IMG/VR virus record: IMGVR_UViG_3300022540_000923 | Coordinates: 1-42,693 of that record | Source of the DNA: a virus | Strand: one strand, 5' to 3' | DNA length: 42,693 bases | In this document: positions 22,957-31,268 of the stretch, in pieces | Numbering within the stretch: position 1 is the stretch's first letter | How the letters are laid out: each line of letters begins with the position of its first letter | Program-made: the position numbers and the translations under genes | The notes under the pieces: generated by a model | The model's database searches: none | What the model saw: the letters and a program-made list of their open reading frames with translations, nothing else | What the model was told of the DNA's origin: nothing

Positions 22957-23412
22957 CTAAACATCCTCTAACCAAATGTTGTCGATCAGATCTGGATCAA
23001 CCCTTTGATCTAACGGGTCCCGCATATCGAAAGTTGGTTTATAGTCCTGGGTGTTGCTCCACGCCTCAGCCCCCGCTGTATTTTCAGGGAAAAGGCTTGT
23101 GCCACTATTCGTTATCATTGGGGCATTCCCGCAGCAAATATCTGTCACTCTGAGTTGTAAATCTTTGCTCAACTCCTCAGAATCCGTTTGATTCCGGGTC
23201 TTGAGCAAATACCCCAGGTAAGCAAAATGGATGCTTAAATCCTTGGCAGTCAGATTGTCACTGGAAAAAGGGGTTGCATAACATTTCCCCAAAGATTCAT
23301 TGACCCTGAGCGCCCCGTACGGAAGGAAAGAACTGTTGATCTCGGCTTCCGACACAAACTGAATCGAATAAACCGCCGTAAATTCTAAAAAACTCGCGTA
23401 CGTGACAGTCAT
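22957..23412 (-). CDS. Head-tail connector protein (gp36-like, tentative)
   Basis: 151 aa, immediately upstream of the gpG-like gene without a gap. The first 80 residues are helical (FLEFTAVYSIQFVSEAEIN, AKDLSIHFAYLGYLLKTRN), as in neck/connector proteins such as Mu gp36. The C-terminus is extended and acidic. Assignment by size, position and helical pattern. Confidence 0.55.
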   Translation of the reverse strand: MTVTYASFLEFTAVYSIQFVSEAEINSSFLPYGALRVNESLGKCYATPFSSDNLTAKDLSIHFAYLGYLLKTRNQTDSEELSKDLQLRVTDICCGNAPMITNSGTSLFPENTAGAEAWSNTQDYKPTFDMRDPLDQRVDPDLIDNIWLEDV

Positions 23413-23838
23413 TTAAACTACCTTTTCTGTTTTTGCATATTCAAGGGCTGATGCATATGCGACATACTCGCCGCCAACCCGCCCCCATGAAGCCCGTTTC
23501 CCGCGGGTGTCCAAATGGAACCCAGGACTGTTCCATTCCGGATAAATCCCAAACCCAACCAAATCTACCAGTCCTGTTTTGTGCAGGAATTCAGAAATAA
23601 GGGTTTCGGCCACCAAAAAAGGAACACCGACAATATGGAAATCCACCGCTTTCGCCTTGTAGTGCATCGACTTCGAAGAATGCCCGACGGTTTTAAATCC
23701 ACAATGGATTTTGGCAACACACCCAGTGGGCAACTCATCAATGATCCGATCAAGAATGAACAACAATAACGGGTCCATTCTTTCGGGGTCGCCCCATGAC
23801 GACCCCCTTTTTAAATGTTTTAAAATTTTCCAAATCAT
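23413..23838 (-). CDS. Endolysin, M15-type peptidase
   Basis: 141 aa from the ATG at 23838, chosen for its AGGGG ribosome site; a start at 23871 would lie inside the upstream gene. The catalytic zinc motif is visible: SMHYKAKAVDFHI (His-x6-Asp, then His) and the downstream GFHLDTRGKRASWG (His). These fit the D-Ala/L-Ala metallopeptidase family used as phage endolysins. There is no signal peptide, so a holin should be needed. Its place inside the head-to-tail region, far from the holin candidates at 12.4-13.0 kb, is unusual. Confidence 0.8.
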   Translation of the reverse strand: MIWKILKHLKRGSSWGDPERMDPLLLFILDRIIDELPTGCVAKIHCGFKTVGHSSKSMHYKAKAVDFHIVGVPFLVAETLISEFLHKTGLVDLVGFGIYPEWNSPGFHLDTRGKRASWGRVGGEYVAYASALEYAKTEKVV

Positions 23839-23845
23839 GATACCC

Positions 23846-26737
23846 CTATAAATACTTTGCGTTTTCTTCAAAAGGTTTTGTTTTTTCTGAAACGAATTTA
23901 TTCATCAATAAAAGAAGGTCCTCTTTGGTTTCCAATTTCCCCGTGATGATGTTTCCGTTGCTTTTCCCGTCCACCAAATCCCCAAATCCCCGGTAGGACA
24001 TATCCAAGCAGAAATTAAACAGGTAACCGCCTCCTTCGGTGAGGATATCCACGGCCTCCGAAACATATGGTATGGAGTCCGAAACAATCCGAATTGGCGC
24101 ATCCTCCAGCAAACCCCGCCAAATTTTGATTGCTTCTTGTGCCCTGGCCTTAATTTCTGGCGTAATTCTTCCAAACCGTTCATATTCAAATTTGTTCAAG
24201 TGGGCCAAATCCCGAATCCACAAAAACTTTGACAACAAACGATCTGGGTGCTTTTTGATTTCCCGTTCCATCAGGGGGAAATTTCGTTGAAAGCGCTCCC
24301 GACGTGTGATTTCGGTATCATACCCATTATGACAAATAGCCACTTCATTGGCAGGGATCACAAAAGTTTTACCCGGCCCCTCATTGACTCCGACTTCCGG
24401 GTGTTCATGGACCACGCCGTAAAATTTAATCCCTTTGTGATTTCTAAAAATTCTGGCGGGCAAATCAGTTTTTAAAAGCCCTGCAGGTTCGGCGCTAAAA
24501 TGGTGTTGCGCGATACTGTAAGAGTCAAACTGGTTGTTTCTAAAATATTTCAACACCCTTTCTGGCCACTGAAACACTTCATCGTCATCAATCCACAAAA
24601 TCCAATCGCACCCCGCCTTTTCAATAGTTTCATTCCTGGCTTCATCAAATCCGATTTCTCGTGGACTTCCAGTCAAACAAAACACATCTGCCCCGTATTG
24701 TTTAGCAATTCGGAACGCTTCGGAATCCTCGGCCCCGTCAACTCCGATAATAAATTCTGAGGCGAAAGAGACAGAATCCAATGTCCTTTTCAGTGACCCG
24801 GTATTGCCGGAAACAACCATACAACAGGAAACCGTTTGAATCGGGTTTTGGAAAATCAGTTTTTTGTTATAGTCAATTTTTCCAAGTTTCTTCTGGCTTC
24901 GTTTCCACCACCACACAAAATTTCCGAGTTTATCACCTGTCTTCGAATCAAAATCGTTGATATAGACAACATTAAACCCATCTTGGTCCCCGATGATGTC
25001 CAATATATCCTGTTCCTCAAAGTGGTGTAAATGTTCGAGTGGGTGGTCCTCTTCACCCCGGAATGCTTCCACAGGCCCCGCTGGAGTGGATATGATAACC
25101 GGCGCACCCAATTTTAGGTGTTTCAACAGCCCAGCCAGAAAACCGCCAAAATCATGAATGTGTTCCAAGATTTCCAGAGCAACAACTGCATCAAAATCGT
25201 TGTCAATTTTCGGGTGGTTGACATCTGGACTGTTCATCAATTTGACGTTGGTCAATCCGTTAGCGTCAATAAATTTGTTCCCGATGTCGATTTGCAATTT
25301 CGAAATATCGACTCCAACAAACTGCAGATTTGGAAACCTGTCAGCTAAGGCGGTTGTGACATGCCCCACACAACAACCGTAATCCAACACCTTGGCCCCG
25401 TCTGGAAGGTCGGCCAACTGGTCAATCACAGGCTGTAACCTCGGCATTGACAAGATTCTGTCGTATTTACCCAGGGAATGTTTGTTCCCGATGTCAATGT
25501 TGTATTCCGCAATGTTTTCATAAAAACGCTCGGATTCTTTGGTGGATTGAGAAAAGGTAGGGGCATCGACGTCTGGAGGAACCCCAGTCAACTTCTCTGC
25601 CGCAACCAAGTCCGAATTTCGGATCAACCCAGCCGCCACCGCGTTAACGTTCCTAGACAGTCTTACAAAATCGTCTAGGATAAGCCCTTCAAGGTCGTCC
25701 ACTGCGGCTTCAATACAATAATTTTTGGCTTTTTTCAGGGCCAATTCATGTCTTTTGTACCATGTTTCGAAATTCGACAACAACCCTTCAATTGCGCCAG
25801 CGAAATTCTCGACATCGGCATCCCACATACCACCCCCGGCTAGAGTTTCAGGGAGTGCCCCAACATTTGTAATGACCACTGGGGTGCCGCTGGCTTGTTC
25901 TTCCATCATGGTAATACAACTAGTTTCCTCAAATTCGGTGGGGTACACATGCAACGCCGCTTTCCCCATTAATTCGTACAGCTGTTTTTTCCCAAGGGGG
26001 CCATAATTCTTTACGTTTGGGAGTTCTTCACACCTTCCCCACAGATAATTGTAAAATTGGGCCATTTGTTCGGTGGTATTGTCGTACCCAGCCACCACCA
26101 ACTGGATTTCGGGGTCCAGTTTATACAACTGTTCCATGATTCCGCCGGGCTTCACGAGATTTTCGAGTCCCCGTTCCGGTCTGGAGGTATACAACAAAGT
26201 CTTTGAATTAAATTTCAAGCGACCGGCCTCTGGACTGAAATCTGCAAGATTTATGCCGTTTCGTAAAACTGAAATGAAACCATCGTTCAAGTCGTAGATC
26301 TCGGACACTTGTTTTTTGTGCCATTCTGACACCCCCAAAATTCGATCTGTGTTCCAAAGCATACTTGCCATTGCCCCGGCGTGGCGTTTTAATGCAAGAT
26401 CATGAGTCCAAAAATAATTCAATTTGGAATTAAACTTTTTATGGAAAACCCCCGCCGCTCTTTGGGCCAGTAAAACATCATGTGGGATCTCTGCCGCGTA
26501 TCGTTCGAAATTGGCCCCAAAGGGGGTGTTATTATCTGCTGGGCCGATCGGTAAATATTCCACGTTGTCAGTAAACGACGGTCCGTTTGTGTTGCAAAAA
26601 CAAATTACACGATGCCCACGCTTTGCCAATTCTTGGGACACAATAAGTCCCATAGTCTCAGAGCCCCCGAGACTTTTACCTGCTTTCAAAGTGTTCCCAT
26701 CAAAGGCCATGCCTGGGACATATACGATAATTTTCAT
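23846..26737 (-). CDS. Giant three-domain glycosyltransferase-methyltransferase-glycosyltransferase
   Basis: 963 aa; the ATG at 26737 overlaps the upstream stop (ATGA). Domain 1 (about 1-400) is a GT4/GT-B enzyme: LGGSETMGLIVSQELAKRGH, LLYTSRPERGLENLV and the E-x7-E motif EETSCITMMEEQASG. Domain 2 (about 440-570) is a class I SAM methyltransferase: KVLDYGCCVGHVTTAL, FVGVDIS, LEILEHIHDF. Domain 3 (about 630-870) is a GT-A/GT2 enzyme with the metal motif IDDDEV. It could build and methylate a glycan on virion proteins or on the host surface. It lies in the late operon between capsid and connector genes. Confidence 0.85.
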   Translation of the reverse strand: MKIIVYVPGMAFDGNTLKAGKSLGGSETMGLIVSQELAKRGHRVICFCNTNGPSFTDNVEYLPIGPADNNTPFGANFERYAAEIPHDVLLAQRAAGVFHKKFNSKLNYFWTHDLALKRHAGAMASMLWNTDRILGVSEWHKKQVSEIYDLNDGFISVLRNGINLADFSPEAGRLKFNSKTLLYTSRPERGLENLVKPGGIMEQLYKLDPEIQLVVAGYDNTTEQMAQFYNYLWGRCEELPNVKNYGPLGKKQLYELMGKAALHVYPTEFEETSCITMMEEQASGTPVVITNVGALPETLAGGGMWDADVENFAGAIEGLLSNFETWYKRHELALKKAKNYCIEAAVDDLEGLILDDFVRLSRNVNAVAAGLIRNSDLVAAEKLTGVPPDVDAPTFSQSTKESERFYENIAEYNIDIGNKHSLGKYDRILSMPRLQPVIDQLADLPDGAKVLDYGCCVGHVTTALADRFPNLQFVGVDISKLQIDIGNKFIDANGLTNVKLMNSPDVNHPKIDNDFDAVVALEILEHIHDFGGFLAGLLKHLKLGAPVIISTPAGPVEAFRGEEDHPLEHLHHFEEQDILDIIGDQDGFNVVYINDFDSKTGDKLGNFVWWWKRSQKKLGKIDYNKKLIFQNPIQTVSCCMVVSGNTGSLKRTLDSVSFASEFIIGVDGAEDSEAFRIAKQYGADVFCLTGSPREIGFDEARNETIEKAGCDWILWIDDDEVFQWPERVLKYFRNNQFDSYSIAQHHFSAEPAGLLKTDLPARIFRNHKGIKFYGVVHEHPEVGVNEGPGKTFVIPANEVAICHNGYDTEITRRERFQRNFPLMEREIKKHPDRLLSKFLWIRDLAHLNKFEYERFGRITPEIKARAQEAIKIWRGLLEDAPIRIVSDSIPYVSEAVDILTEGGGYLFNFCLDMSYRGFGDLVDGKSNGNIITGKLETKEDLLLLMNKFVSEKTKPFEENAKYL

Positions 26738-27684
26738 AGTAATTTTTTCCAAAAGTTTTCATAGATTTGAGCCCAATCCATGGCCGGAACTGGCCGATTA
26801 GACTCTTTCAAAACGGGGTTCCCCCCTACAAATTCCGAATAATCGATAAAATCACCCACAGTATTTTCAAGTGCCCCAACTTTGTTGACGATTGGAATAC
26901 ACCCCAACACTCTGGATTTTATCGCATTCAGACAAAACAACTCAGAATCTGGGCGTTGCAATGGTAATACCCAATATTCCGCTTTGCGGTACTGCTCGTT
27001 CAATTCATCCTTGCTCAAAGTCCCCAGAAAAGAAATGCCGGGTTGTTTAGCCAAGTTCAAAATTGCCCGTTTAAATTCAAAACCATTAGTGCCCATAACC
27101 CTGTCGAACAAATCAAATCCGTAAGCCACTTTTAATTGCATTTCTGGAAAATGACTTCGGATAGTTTTCCAGTCCTGCAGTAACTCTATCAGGCCCCTGT
27201 CGGGGGAACTGCAATAAAGCATTGTCCCATGCTCGGTCTTTTCGCCTGGTTCGACATCTATTCCGTGCGGGATGACCCGCCGCTTGTCGGTCCGCACAAA
27301 AAAATTGCGGCGTTGGTGGTATTCGGTCAAATTAACAAAATGGTCTACCAACGAAGTATCCCACACGCCTTCTACATCCGATGACCAGTGAATCTTAATT
27401 CGGGCATTCACACCCCGAACCCAAGGCGTATAATCTTTAAAAGTGATTACGACGTCATCCGGATTCGGCACAAACTGCGCTCTTGGGGAGTATTCAACTC
27501 CCTTCCGAAAAGCCCCCATTTCATCATGCTTCGGCGTATGGTACACTTTGACTTCATGCCCACTGGCGGCCATCTGTTCTGCCAAAAGCACTACGCACTC
27601 CTCAGAACCGCCCAACATTTCTTCAATATCATGGGGGGACCAACCTCCAGCAACCTCATTGGTAAAGATCTTTACAGAACTCAT
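26734..27684 (-). CDS. GT-B (GT4-like) glycosyltransferase
   Basis: 316 aa, start overlapping the stop of the 27681 gene (ATGA). N-terminal LGGSEECVVLLAEQMAASGHEV and C-terminal LYCSSPDRGLIELLQDW are close cousins of domain 1 in the next gene, so the two arose from a common ancestor. The donor-site motif is degenerate: where E-x7-E is expected the sequence is SELFCLNAIKSR, with the second Glu replaced by Lys. It may be inactive, or an accessory subunit to the giant protein. Confidence 0.8.
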   Translation of the reverse strand: MSSVKIFTNEVAGGWSPHDIEEMLGGSEECVVLLAEQMAASGHEVKVYHTPKHDEMGAFRKGVEYSPRAQFVPNPDDVVITFKDYTPWVRGVNARIKIHWSSDVEGVWDTSLVDHFVNLTEYHQRRNFFVRTDKRRVIPHGIDVEPGEKTEHGTMLYCSSPDRGLIELLQDWKTIRSHFPEMQLKVAYGFDLFDRVMGTNGFEFKRAILNLAKQPGISFLGTLSKDELNEQYRKAEYWVLPLQRPDSELFCLNAIKSRVLGCIPIVNKVGALENTVGDFIDYSEFVGGNPVLKESNRPVPAMDWAQIYENFWKKLL

Positions 27685-27989
27685 AGAAGATCTTTGAACA
27701 AGATTTCAAAAATGTCTTTTAACAATTGGTCTTTGGGGCTTTTGGGGTCAAGGGCATCGAGCCCAACACCTTTCCCTTCTTCGACCAATTCTTTCTTTGT
27801 CAAATCAAAAAGTGGAAAGAATCCTTGAATCGCCACTGTTCCATCCGGAAGACCCAAACCGCCCTCTTTCAGATTTGACAATTCTTTCTCCAGCGATTTA
27901 ATTTCGGATTTTGCCGCATTCAGCTTCCCCGAGGGAGACATGATATTTGGGATTGGTGGTCGTGTAACTTTAAAACCTTTTAAAGCCAT
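27681..27989 (-). CDS. Small protein between capsid and glycosyltransferases (102 aa)
   Basis: It has a basic N-terminus, a coiled-coil centre (KLNAAKSEIKSLEKELSNLKEGG, about residues 22-44) and a C-terminal phrase of Asp/Lys-rich helices. The start follows the capsid terminator by 16 bases. It overlaps the glycosyltransferase start by four bases. A small virion protein, or an acceptor for the glycosyltransferases, are both possible; no family recognised. Confidence 0.5.
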   Translation of the reverse strand: MALKGFKVTRPPIPNIMSPSGKLNAAKSEIKSLEKELSNLKEGGLGLPDGTVAIQGFFPLFDLTKKELVEEGKGVGLDALDPKSPKDQLLKDIFEILFKDLL

Positions 27990-28004
27990 TATAAAACTCC
28001 ATTC

Positions 28005-28024
28005 AAAAGGCGGGTTGCCCCGCC
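28005..28024 (-). terminator. Intrinsic terminator after the major capsid gene
   Basis: On the minus strand GGCGGG-GCAA-CCCGCC (28024 down to 28009) is followed by TTTT. It sits 10 bases past the capsid stop, so it would lower expression of everything beyond the capsid gene relative to the capsid. Confidence 0.8.
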
Positions 28025-28033
28025 TGATTCAGA

Positions 28034-28999
28034 TTACTGGGAACAGTTGACCCAAGAAATCAAATACCCCAAATCGGTGGAAACGATTTTTTCGTCTTGG
28101 TAATACCCGAGTTCGATTTCGTCCGTTTTGGTCTTGGTATCAAATGGATGGCGTTCAACATTCATGTTGGCCAGTCCGGGCTTTCTCCACCTGAAACTGT
28201 ACATAAACGAAGGACGGTCAATGCTGGGTCGTTCTGCAACATACCCAACAAAAACATTTTCGGCCCACATATGAGAAAGGGTCAAGCCTTGTCCCTCATC
28301 CCCAGTGTTGTACTGAGCCCCACCAACCAGAATTTCAGGAACGTTGAACAGCTCTTTGAGTTGATTGATTGTGGCATTTTGCCCGCCCCCAGTCACACCA
28401 GTTTTGTTCGTCTTGTCAATGATAGACGCGTTCCGAGTAACATTCCGAAAGGCAATAGACGAGAAAACCAATTTATTTGGGCGATACCCGGTTTTATCTT
28501 CCTGCAGGTCGATCACACTATTGATATCCCCAAATGGATCAGAGTTGGTCAAATCGTTCCATGCGGAAGCCACCACCGTTTGTGTTGCCACATTAGTTGC
28601 AGTAGTCATCAAGGTCGCAACTCGAAGATCCTTTGCCAAAGACAATTTGTCTTTCAGGAATTCAACACGCCCAGACTCCAAATCACGAAAAAAAGCAGGA
28701 TCGGCATTTGCACGATCTTCAATCGTGACGTCAGCTTTCAATGCGAAGTTTTTCGCAAAATAACTACCAGAGCCTACCTGGAAGGCCACTTTATTGGCCT
28801 CAGTTCCTGGGCTTCTGTGGTCATTCTCGATCCGAAACAGATCGGCTTGGTTATACGTCTTGAACATCCCAGATTGGTGCATGACTGGAACAACCGGTGC
28901 CACCAAATCTGCAATAAACCCCAGCGGTTTATAATTGATAGCAACATTGGTCAAATGCTGGTCGACGTGAATTCCACGCCCTTGTAAATATCCACCCAT
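28034..28999 (-). CDS. Major capsid protein (HK97-fold expected)
   Basis: 321 aa. It begins MGGYLQGRGIHVDQHLTN, then FIADLVAPVVPVMHQSG, APGTEAN-like RSPGTEANKVAF, YFAKNFALKADVTIEDRANAD and RPNKLVFSSIAFRNV. This order matches a broad siphovirus capsid family. The ribosome site AAGGAGGAATAAA is among the strongest in the window and a strong terminator follows, as expected for the most abundant virion protein. The decoration protein gene lies directly upstream. Confidence 0.88.
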   Translation of the reverse strand: MGGYLQGRGIHVDQHLTNVAINYKPLGFIADLVAPVVPVMHQSGMFKTYNQADLFRIENDHRSPGTEANKVAFQVGSGSYFAKNFALKADVTIEDRANADPAFFRDLESGRVEFLKDKLSLAKDLRVATLMTTATNVATQTVVASAWNDLTNSDPFGDINSVIDLQEDKTGYRPNKLVFSSIAFRNVTRNASIIDKTNKTGVTGGGQNATINQLKELFNVPEILVGGAQYNTGDEGQGLTLSHMWAENVFVGYVAERPSIDRPSFMYSFRWRKPGLANMNVERHPFDTKTKTDEIELGYYQDEKIVSTDLGYLISWVNCSQ

Positions 29000-29010
29000 T
29001 TTATTCCTCC

Positions 29011-29430
29011 TTAGAAAATAGCGGCGGCATCACAACCGACGTATGTGGGTTTAGTAAAATCAAACATCCCGGTCCCGACGCTTCCAGAGGAGATCGCAAT
29101 TGCATTGTTGGTTCCGCCGAGATACCTCCCGACAATAAAAGTACCAGAAGTCGCTTCCACAAAATACCCAGAAGTCGTTACCGTCAACGCGACATCTTTG
29201 GAAGAAACAGCCGCACCCGCGACAAATTTCATGATTCCGGCATACCCAAAGGAGATATGCCCCCCGGACGGCCCACCTTGTTGCAAGATGCCTGAAGCCT
29301 TTCCATTCGCGGCGATGTCCCCAGCGCCATTGCTAACAGCTTTATACAAATGGCCAGTTCCCGCAGTCAAATTATCCAGGGCGTTGGACGCTTTAAACGT
29401 CCATGACATATATTTATTTTGAATTGACAT
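29011..29430 (-). CDS. Capsid decoration protein (DUF2190/gpD-like)
   Basis: 139 aa from the ATG at 29430, which follows GGGAGGGTGTAGGA. The protein is Gly/Ala/Ser-rich and beta-structured: GHISFGYAGIMKFVAGAAV, VALTVTTSGYFVEATSG, VGRYLGG. This is the pattern of small head-stabilising proteins encoded between protease and capsid. A start 12 codons further upstream lies inside the protease gene and was rejected. Confidence 0.75.
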   Translation of the reverse strand: MSIQNKYMSWTFKASNALDNLTAGTGHLYKAVSNGAGDIAANGKASGILQQGGPSGGHISFGYAGIMKFVAGAAVSSKDVALTVTTSGYFVEATSGTFIVGRYLGGTNNAIAISSGSVGTGMFDFTKPTYVGCDAAAIF

Positions 29431-29432
29431 TC

Positions 29433-29951
29433 CTACACCCTCCCGTAGCTGATGTCTTCGGTCCACTTCGCGTAGGCCTTAAACAGTTTTGGCTCTGTGG
29501 CCATAACGATATTGGAAGCCTCCGAATATGTCTTTTGGGAAGTTCCCATGACTTTTTGGATTGCCATATCCAAAGCCTTGTCTGGAGTCACACCAGAATC
29601 CCCGCCATCCCCATCAACGGCCCCAGTTTCTGAAAAATTGATTCTGGATTCATCCGCCATCAACTCTGTCAAAATGTTAATCGGCACTTGCAATTCCGAA
29701 CCTTCGGAAAAGTGCTTGGATTGAGCATCCAGGGAAGTCTCCAATTTTGTGAAGCTTGCGGGGGTCAGCTTCCCCACTTTTACCTGCTCGCTAAATGGCT
29801 TGAGCAATTCAGCTTTTTTTTCAGAAAATTGGGCAACCCGCTTTTCCTCTTTGAATTTCGCGGAATCCGCGTTGGACTTGGTTAAGTCACCCTCCAACTT
29901 AGTATTGGCGGCCTTTAATCTGTCCATTTCTGCTTTTTCTTCGGGCGTCAT
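29433..29951 (-). CDS. Nested scaffold protein (internal start)
   Basis: The ATG at 29951 is in frame with the protease (residue 167) and is preceded by AAGGAGG eight bases upstream, a near-perfect ribosome site inside coding sequence. It would yield a 172-aa free scaffold, as for Mu gpZ or lambda Nu3, which are also made from internal starts within a protease gene. Confidence 0.7.
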   Translation of the reverse strand: MTPEEKAEMDRLKAANTKLEGDLTKSNADSAKFKEEKRVAQFSEKKAELLKPFSEQVKVGKLTPASFTKLETSLDAQSKHFSEGSELQVPINILTELMADESRINFSETGAVDGDGGDSGVTPDKALDMAIQKVMGTSQKTYSEASNIVMATEPKLFKAYAKWTEDISYGRV

Positions 29952-30449
29952 TCCTATGACCTCCTTTTTTTTGTTAATTGTTGGTTCTGAAAAACAAAGC
30001 GCATTTTCACTTACGCCCGTGTTTGTGTCGCTTAAAAACATTTGTAAATCGTTCAGCGTTTTGACCGCTGGCAAATCCGCCCCCAATAAAGCGGCGGCTT
30101 GTATATACCAACCAAAATTTGGTATATGGTCCAATTCGACTGAAACACTTACAAAACGTTTTTTCTCAATCAAATTGAAAATGATATCTGGGAGATCGAT
30201 AAAGTCGGAAATTATCTTGTCACCCGATACCGCAAAATTAGACATGAAACCCAAAGCAGGGTCCCCATCTTCTTGTCCTTCTAAAATCTGGTTGTTCGAA
30301 TGCCCCAACTTTAGGCGAGGCTTGGCGTTCCCTTTCTTTTGAAGTGCTATTGTGTTTCTTACAATTTCATCCAGGTCTTCTTGTACGAATTTGAACCCGT
30401 TCCAAGTCCCAACCCCAAAGATTTCTACTTTTAAGATAATGTTTGCCAT
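29433..30449 (-). CDS. Mu I-like prohead protease with fused scaffold
   Basis: 338 aa. The N-terminal half is the protease: PRLKLGHSNNQILEG, RFVSVSVELD and LLGADLPAVKTL (about residues 40-135), characteristic of the Mu gpI family. The C-terminal half is a helical scaffold (about 167-338; EEKAEMDRLKAANTKLEGDL). Cleavage of the scaffold is expected during capsid maturation. The gene is next to the decoration and capsid genes. Confidence 0.85.
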   Translation of the reverse strand: MANIILKVEIFGVGTWNGFKFVQEDLDEIVRNTIALQKKGNAKPRLKLGHSNNQILEGQEDGDPALGFMSNFAVSGDKIISDFIDLPDIIFNLIEKKRFVSVSVELDHIPNFGWYIQAAALLGADLPAVKTLNDLQMFLSDTNTGVSENALCFSEPTINKKKEVIGMTPEEKAEMDRLKAANTKLEGDLTKSNADSAKFKEEKRVAQFSEKKAELLKPFSEQVKVGKLTPASFTKLETSLDAQSKHFSEGSELQVPINILTELMADESRINFSETGAVDGDGGDSGVTPDKALDMAIQKVMGTSQKTYSEASNIVMATEPKLFKAYAKWTEDISYGRV

Positions 30450-31265
30450 TTATAGCCCTGTTAAACCATGTAAATAAGTTGAGTTGACCAAAACAAAAGT
30501 TCCTTCCACAGACAAATCAGTCAACGTCGCTTTGCCACGCCCCTTAAATATGATCTCAGTTTTCGGACCAAAACACAACGGAATTTTCCGTTGAATCGGC
30601 AATGTTGTTTGAAAAATATCATAATGATTTTTGGCCTGAAATGTATTCCTCGCATTAGGGAAGCCTGAAAATACCTCCGCGTTTTCCCTCGCAAACATTT
30701 CTATGGAACCCTCTTTCCCCTCATTGGCGGTCAATATCATGTCATAAATCAGCATATGCTGATTGTTGGGAAGTGTGTAAAACGCTTGGTATGTTTGTCC
30801 GACCCCGGATTCAATATGGGTATATGCGCTTGATGGGACCCCCGCAGAGAAACTACCCGCCCCAGCCCATATCGGACCAGCATTTTTGGCATCGATATCA
30901 TCCGCCAATACTTTCGCCCGGTTGATAGTGTGCACTGGATGTGCCAGAGAAACTGGTGTTTGGCCATTAAGGCAGTGCACCTCCGTAAATTCATTAAAGC
31001 CAGATCCGACATAGTTTACTTTTATATAATTTACGCCACTACCGCCAGAGGTGTCATTCGGACTAGTGGAAGCAAAAGACATTGCAGTTGGCCCCGGCGG
31101 TGGGTTATACTCAAACCCCGCAGTCCAAATGGTTCGTTGAACAGTATCAAGTCCCGAAACTTTTCCAAATTTGTATGACCTAGACAGCCCAGGAATTTCA
31201 CCCAAGGACATATTGAATGGCAAATCTAAAATAGCGGTTCCAAATTTGTCGCGTCTGATACTCAT
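30450..31265 (-). CDS. Hypothetical virion-associated protein (271 aa)
   Basis: It sits between the portal-MuF fusion and the protease. It is a beta-rich protein with proline- and glycine-rich loops (YNPPPGPTAMSF, SGGSGVNYIKVNYVGSGF) and a strand-rich C-terminus (ATLTDLSVEGTFVLV), suggesting a head protein, fibre or decoration component. No family recognised. Its stop and the protease start are adjacent, so it is in the same operon. Confidence 0.5.
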   Translation of the reverse strand: MSIRRDKFGTAILDLPFNMSLGEIPGLSRSYKFGKVSGLDTVQRTIWTAGFEYNPPPGPTAMSFASTSPNDTSGGSGVNYIKVNYVGSGFNEFTEVHCLNGQTPVSLAHPVHTINRAKVLADDIDAKNAGPIWAGAGSFSAGVPSSAYTHIESGVGQTYQAFYTLPNNQHMLIYDMILTANEGKEGSIEMFARENAEVFSGFPNARNTFQAKNHYDIFQTTLPIQRKIPLCFGPKTEIIFKGRGKATLTDLSVEGTFVLVNSTYLHGLTGL

Positions 31266-31268
31266 ATT

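Noticed and set aside
28097-28987. 296-residue plus-strand frame opposite the capsid gene
   Set aside because: Antisense to the major capsid gene, with no start signal or domain.
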